In this document: positions 61,431-64,000 of the stretch, one piece after another
Numbering within the stretch: position 1 is the first letter of the stretch
Layout: the number at the start of each line of letters is the position of its first letter
DNA from: Rhodobacteraceae bacterium EL129
Lineage (GTDB): Bacteria > Pseudomonadota > Alphaproteobacteria > Rhodobacterales > Rhodobacteraceae
Assembly: GCA_900313005.1 (NCBI GenBank)
Contig: ONZJ01000002.1
Span: forward strand, 541,001 to 605,000
Length of the DNA stretch: 64,000 bases
Direction of reading: 5' to 3'
The notes under the pieces: model-generated
The model's database searches: none
Seen by the model: only the letters and a program-made list of their open reading frames with translations
What the model was told of the DNA's origin: nothing
Made by a program: the position numbers and the translations under genes

Positions 61431-61925
61431 GTGTCGCGCAGGCAGCTTATTGGTTTGTTAGCGCCATTGCTGTGTCTGCCGAGCACTGTCTTTGCCTCGC
61501 CCGTCATAGACCTGGGCTGGGAGGATCTGCTACCCGAGGATCAGCCCTTTGTTCCAAACGGGGTGCGGGGGCTGATTGATCACGAGGGCCCGGATCTGTC
61601 CCGTCAACAGCCAGCATCGACCGGGATGCGAACCGATTGGAATGATCAAACCGTCCGCTTGCCTGGTTTCGTGGTTCCGATTGACCAACGCAGTGACGGT
61701 GTGATTGCCTTCATCCTGGTGCCCTATGTCGGGGCTTGCATCCATGTGCCGCCGCCGCCTGCCAATCAGCTGGTTTTCGTGACGACCGAAGATCCCTATG
61801 ACAGCAGTGGATTGTTTGAACCGGTCACGGTCACCGGGGTCCTCAGGGTGTCGTCCATTTCCACCGATTTGGCTCAGGTCGGGTATTCCCTCGCGGCCCA
61901 GAAGGTCGAGCCGTACGAAGGCTGA
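61431..61925 (+). CDS. DUF3299 protein, copy 2
   Basis: A 164-residue paralogue of the preceding gene, with the same core (LGWEDLLPEDQPF; LPGFVVPIDQ; FILVPYVGACIHVPPPPANQ). I chose the GTG at 61431, which gives MSRRQLIGLLAPLLCLPSTVFA in outline as a signal peptide with an Arg pair; no good ATG exists nearby. It starts five bases after copy 1 and ends the zinc-type operon. Confidence 0.8.
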   Translation: MSRRQLIGLLAPLLCLPSTVFASPVIDLGWEDLLPEDQPFVPNGVRGLIDHEGPDLSRQQPASTGMRTDWNDQTVRLPGFVVPIDQRSDGVIAFILVPYVGACIHVPPPPANQLVFVTTEDPYDSSGLFEPVTVTGVLRVSSISTDLAQVGYSLAAQKVEPYEG

Positions 61926-61991
61926 TCCCGGGGCTGGGCGATCCGTGACGAATGCCGTTTTTGGCTTTGATCGGAACCCAATGTTCAGATG

Positions 61992-64000
61992 TTAAATCGT
62001 GTTGCACAGCCGTGCCGCATCCAGTGTTGCGGAATAGATGTTGCGACTGGCGACGGCATCGCCGATGCGGTGCAGCTGAAATGTGCCGGCGGGATTTATC
62101 GCTGACGGCTGCGGCGTTCCGGCCAATAGCCTTTCAATATCCGTCACGCCGTCGTTTGAGGAGGCCCCGCGCATCGCATAGTAAACGTCGTCGACGGGCA
62201 AAGTGCCGCGTTCAACAACCAGTTGATCGGCACGTTTGACCAGCGACTGGCCAGTGACTTCGTTCACGAAGGTGATGTCCAGTTTGTTTCCTGCGCGGGT
62301 CACGGATTTCAGGTGAAGGTCCAGCAAGACGGGGATGCCCAGCTCATATTGCCGCTGTTTCCAGGTGTTGCGTTCGGTATAGGCCATTTCCATGCCCAAT
62401 GTGCCGTCCAGTGCGATCAGCGACACCTGACGCCCCGCCATGGCGGCCTTTTCAGCGCAGGCCATGCCCGGGTTTCGCCCGGTGCCGTCATAGACGATCA
62501 CCTCGTCGCCCATGGGGGCGGCACCTGACAGGAAATCCCACGAGGTGGTGCACAGATCAGCGCCATCGACCCAGTCGATATCCGGGATGCCGCCGGTTGC
62601 GATGATCACGACGTCGGGGGTGTGGGCCTGCACGTCTTCGGCTTCGGCGTAGGTGTTCAAATGGACGGACACGCCCAGTTTCTCAAACTCAGCGATACGC
62701 CAGTCGATCAGTCCGATCAGATCCTTGCGCACGGATTGCGCCGCGATCAAGACCTGCCCACCCAATGCGGCACCCGCTTCCAGCAGAACAACGTCGTGTC
62801 CCCGTTCGGCGCTGATCCGCGCAGCCTCGAGACCTGCGGGGCCGCCCCCGACAACAACCACTTTCTTTTTGCGTGCCGCCGGTTCTGCCACATGCGGAAT
62901 TTTGTTCTCCTGGCCCGAGGCTGCATTGTGCAGGCAGCGGGGGCGGTGGTCCGTCATGCAATGTGTAGCCCCGACGCAGGGGCGAATGCGGTCTTCCTCG
63001 CCGCGCATCAGCTTGGCCACGATATGGGGATCAGCGATGTGGGCGCGGGTCATGGCGACCATATCCAGCAGACCTTCCGAGATCGCAAACCGCGCTGTGG
63101 CGATGTCCGAAATCTTCGCGGCATGAAAAACGGGCAGCGACACCTCTTTCTTGAACCCGCCGACCGCTTGCAGCCATGGCGCGATCTTTGAGGCCATGCC
63201 CGGCATGTTATCCACCGAAAGTCCGCGATAGGTGTCCATCCGGCCATAGGTGGCGTTGAAGAAATCAATCTGCCCTGTGCGCTCAAACATATGGGCGAAG
63301 TGCAGGGCTTCGTCAGCCGTCAATCCACCGGGGCCTTCGTTCACCACAAAGCGCATCCCGACGATGAAATCGTCGCCCACCGCGCGGCGGATGGCGTCAT
63401 GCACCATCAGGCCAAACCGCGCGCGGTTTTCGACAGAGCCGCCAAAGTCATCTGTGCGTGTGTTGGTGTAGGGGGACAGGAACTGACCAATCAAATGCGA
63501 ACTGGCGAGTGTTTCGATTCCGTCGAGCCCGCCTTCCTTGCAACGGACCGCTGCATCCGCATAGGCCTGCACCACACGGGCGATGTCGTGCTTGTCCATC
63601 TCTTTGGGAAACGCGCGGTGCAGGGTTTCGCGCACTGGCGAGGGCCCGATTGCGGGCAACCAATCCTGCGCGTAGGGATCCCCTCGCCGCCCAAGGTGGG
63701 TGATCTGGCACATCAGCGCGGCACCCTGTGCATGCATCCGGTCCGAGAACTTTTGCAAATGCGGGATGATCGCATCGACACCGACATTCAGTTGCTGAAA
63801 CACCGAAGGGGAATCCGGGGCCACGTTCGATGACCCGCCAAACATCGACAACCCGATGCCGCCTTTCGCCTTTTCTTCGTGATAGCGTTGATAGGCGTCC
63901 TTCGGGAGCCCATTCTCCTCGAGGCCGCAGGCATGGCTGGTGCTCATCACCCGGTTTCGGAGTGTCAGATGTTTCAGCTTGAACGGCGTCATCAACGGGT
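61992..64000 (-). CDS. NADH:flavin oxidoreductase with Fe-S and FAD domains (5' end cut by window edge)
   Basis: At least 668 residues of the trimethylamine dehydrogenase/2,4-dienoyl-CoA reductase family. An FMN TIM barrel comes first (LKHLTLRNRVMSTSHACG; QITHLGRRG; SPYTNTRTDDFGGSVENR), then Cys motif CVGATHC...RCLHNAASG, then a FAD/NAD domain (KVVVVGGGPAGLEAARISAERG). The frame stays open to the edge, and codons before the first ATG (Pro-Leu-type) fit the family, so the start lies outside. The second Cys of CxxCxxC is Ala, as I recall in dimethylglycine/N-methylproline demethylases. Confidence 0.9.
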   Translation of the reverse strand, partial: PLMTPFKLKHLTLRNRVMSTSHACGLEENGLPKDAYQRYHEEKAKGGIGLSMFGGSSNVAPDSPSVFQQLNVGVDAIIPHLQKFSDRMHAQGAALMCQITHLGRRGDPYAQDWLPAIGPSPVRETLHRAFPKEMDKHDIARVVQAYADAAVRCKEGGLDGIETLASSHLIGQFLSPYTNTRTDDFGGSVENRARFGLMVHDAIRRAVGDDFIVGMRFVVNEGPGGLTADEALHFAHMFERTGQIDFFNATYGRMDTYRGLSVDNMPGMASKIAPWLQAVGGFKKEVSLPVFHAAKISDIATARFAISEGLLDMVAMTRAHIADPHIVAKLMRGEEDRIRPCVGATHCMTDHRPRCLHNAASGQENKIPHVAEPAARKKKVVVVGGGPAGLEAARISAERGHDVVLLEAGAALGGQVLIAAQSVRKDLIGLIDWRIAEFEKLGVSVHLNTYAEAEDVQAHTPDVVIIATGGIPDIDWVDGADLCTTSWDFLSGAAPMGDEVIVYDGTGRNPGMACAEKAAMAGRQVSLIALDGTLGMEMAYTERNTWKQRQYELGIPVLLDLHLKSVTRAGNKLDITFVNEVTGQSLVKRADQLVVERGTLPVDDVYYAMRGASSNDGVTDIERLLAGTPQPSAINPAGTFQLHRIGDAVASRNIYSATLDAARLCNTI

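Noticed and set aside
1-64000. CRISPR array, insertion-sequence transposase or rRNA operon
   Set aside because: No regularly spaced repeats, no transposase-like protein and no rRNA sequence found on either strand.

Overview
This window reads as chromosomal DNA of a marine alphaproteobacterium of the Rhodobacterales (Roseobacter group). Three things point there: GC-rich codon use, a fused ATP sulfurylase/APS kinase, and local orders such as rpsA-ihfB-lapA-trpF. I can place it no lower than that. It is mostly core genome, with accessory genes inserted between conserved blocks.

Layout. 0-9 kb: proC (cut by the window edge), a YbjN protein, small lipoproteins, a DUF2975/XRE pair, ubiK, then the overlapping run lgt - MidA-like methyltransferase - pgeF, a Hint-domain protein and an Lrp regulator. 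9-22 kb: trxB, a sulfate-activation gene carrying an extra N-terminal MarR-like domain, a fatty-acid hydroxylase, two glycosyltransferases, an MBL hydrolase divergent from an AraC regulator, a corrinoid-activator-like ASKHA protein, BenE, a phosphodiesterase and tRNA-Gly(CCC). 22-25 kb: a 162-bp repeat and a NaeI-like type II restriction-modification pair. 25-35 kb: SRAP, cmk, an inserted segment (TylF methyltransferase, membrane protein, AT-richer repeat-type protein), rpsA, ihfB, lapA, trpF and trpB.

35.0-37.2 kb is the most unusual part. It holds a second, inverted copy of the 162-bp repeat, then two degenerate tRNA-like cloverleaves with Leu(UAG) and Asn(GUU) anticodon arms, then two bare hairpins that look like Phe(GAA) and Ser(UGA) anticodon arms, a structured GC-rich leader and a slipin gene. 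I read this as a candidate array of anticodon stem-loop mimics, perhaps bait or sensor RNAs for tRNA damage.

37-51 kb: an MFS transporter, small enzymes, pth, an accessory 2-oxoglutarate oxygenase/isochorismatase pair divergent from a LysR regulator, rplY, an adenylate cyclase, lldD, trpA, a PhzF protein, ychF and tRNA-Ser(GCU). 51-58 kb shows decay: an Lrp-type gene with two internal stops and a 1.9-kb reading frame with two frameshifts and a stop. Between them lie an intact DDAH gene and a MarR-controlled ABM/CDGSH/cytochrome b561 cluster. 58-62 kb: a five-gene operon like the ZrgABCDE zinc system, behind a Zur-type palindrome. The window ends inside a flavin/Fe-S oxidoreductase.
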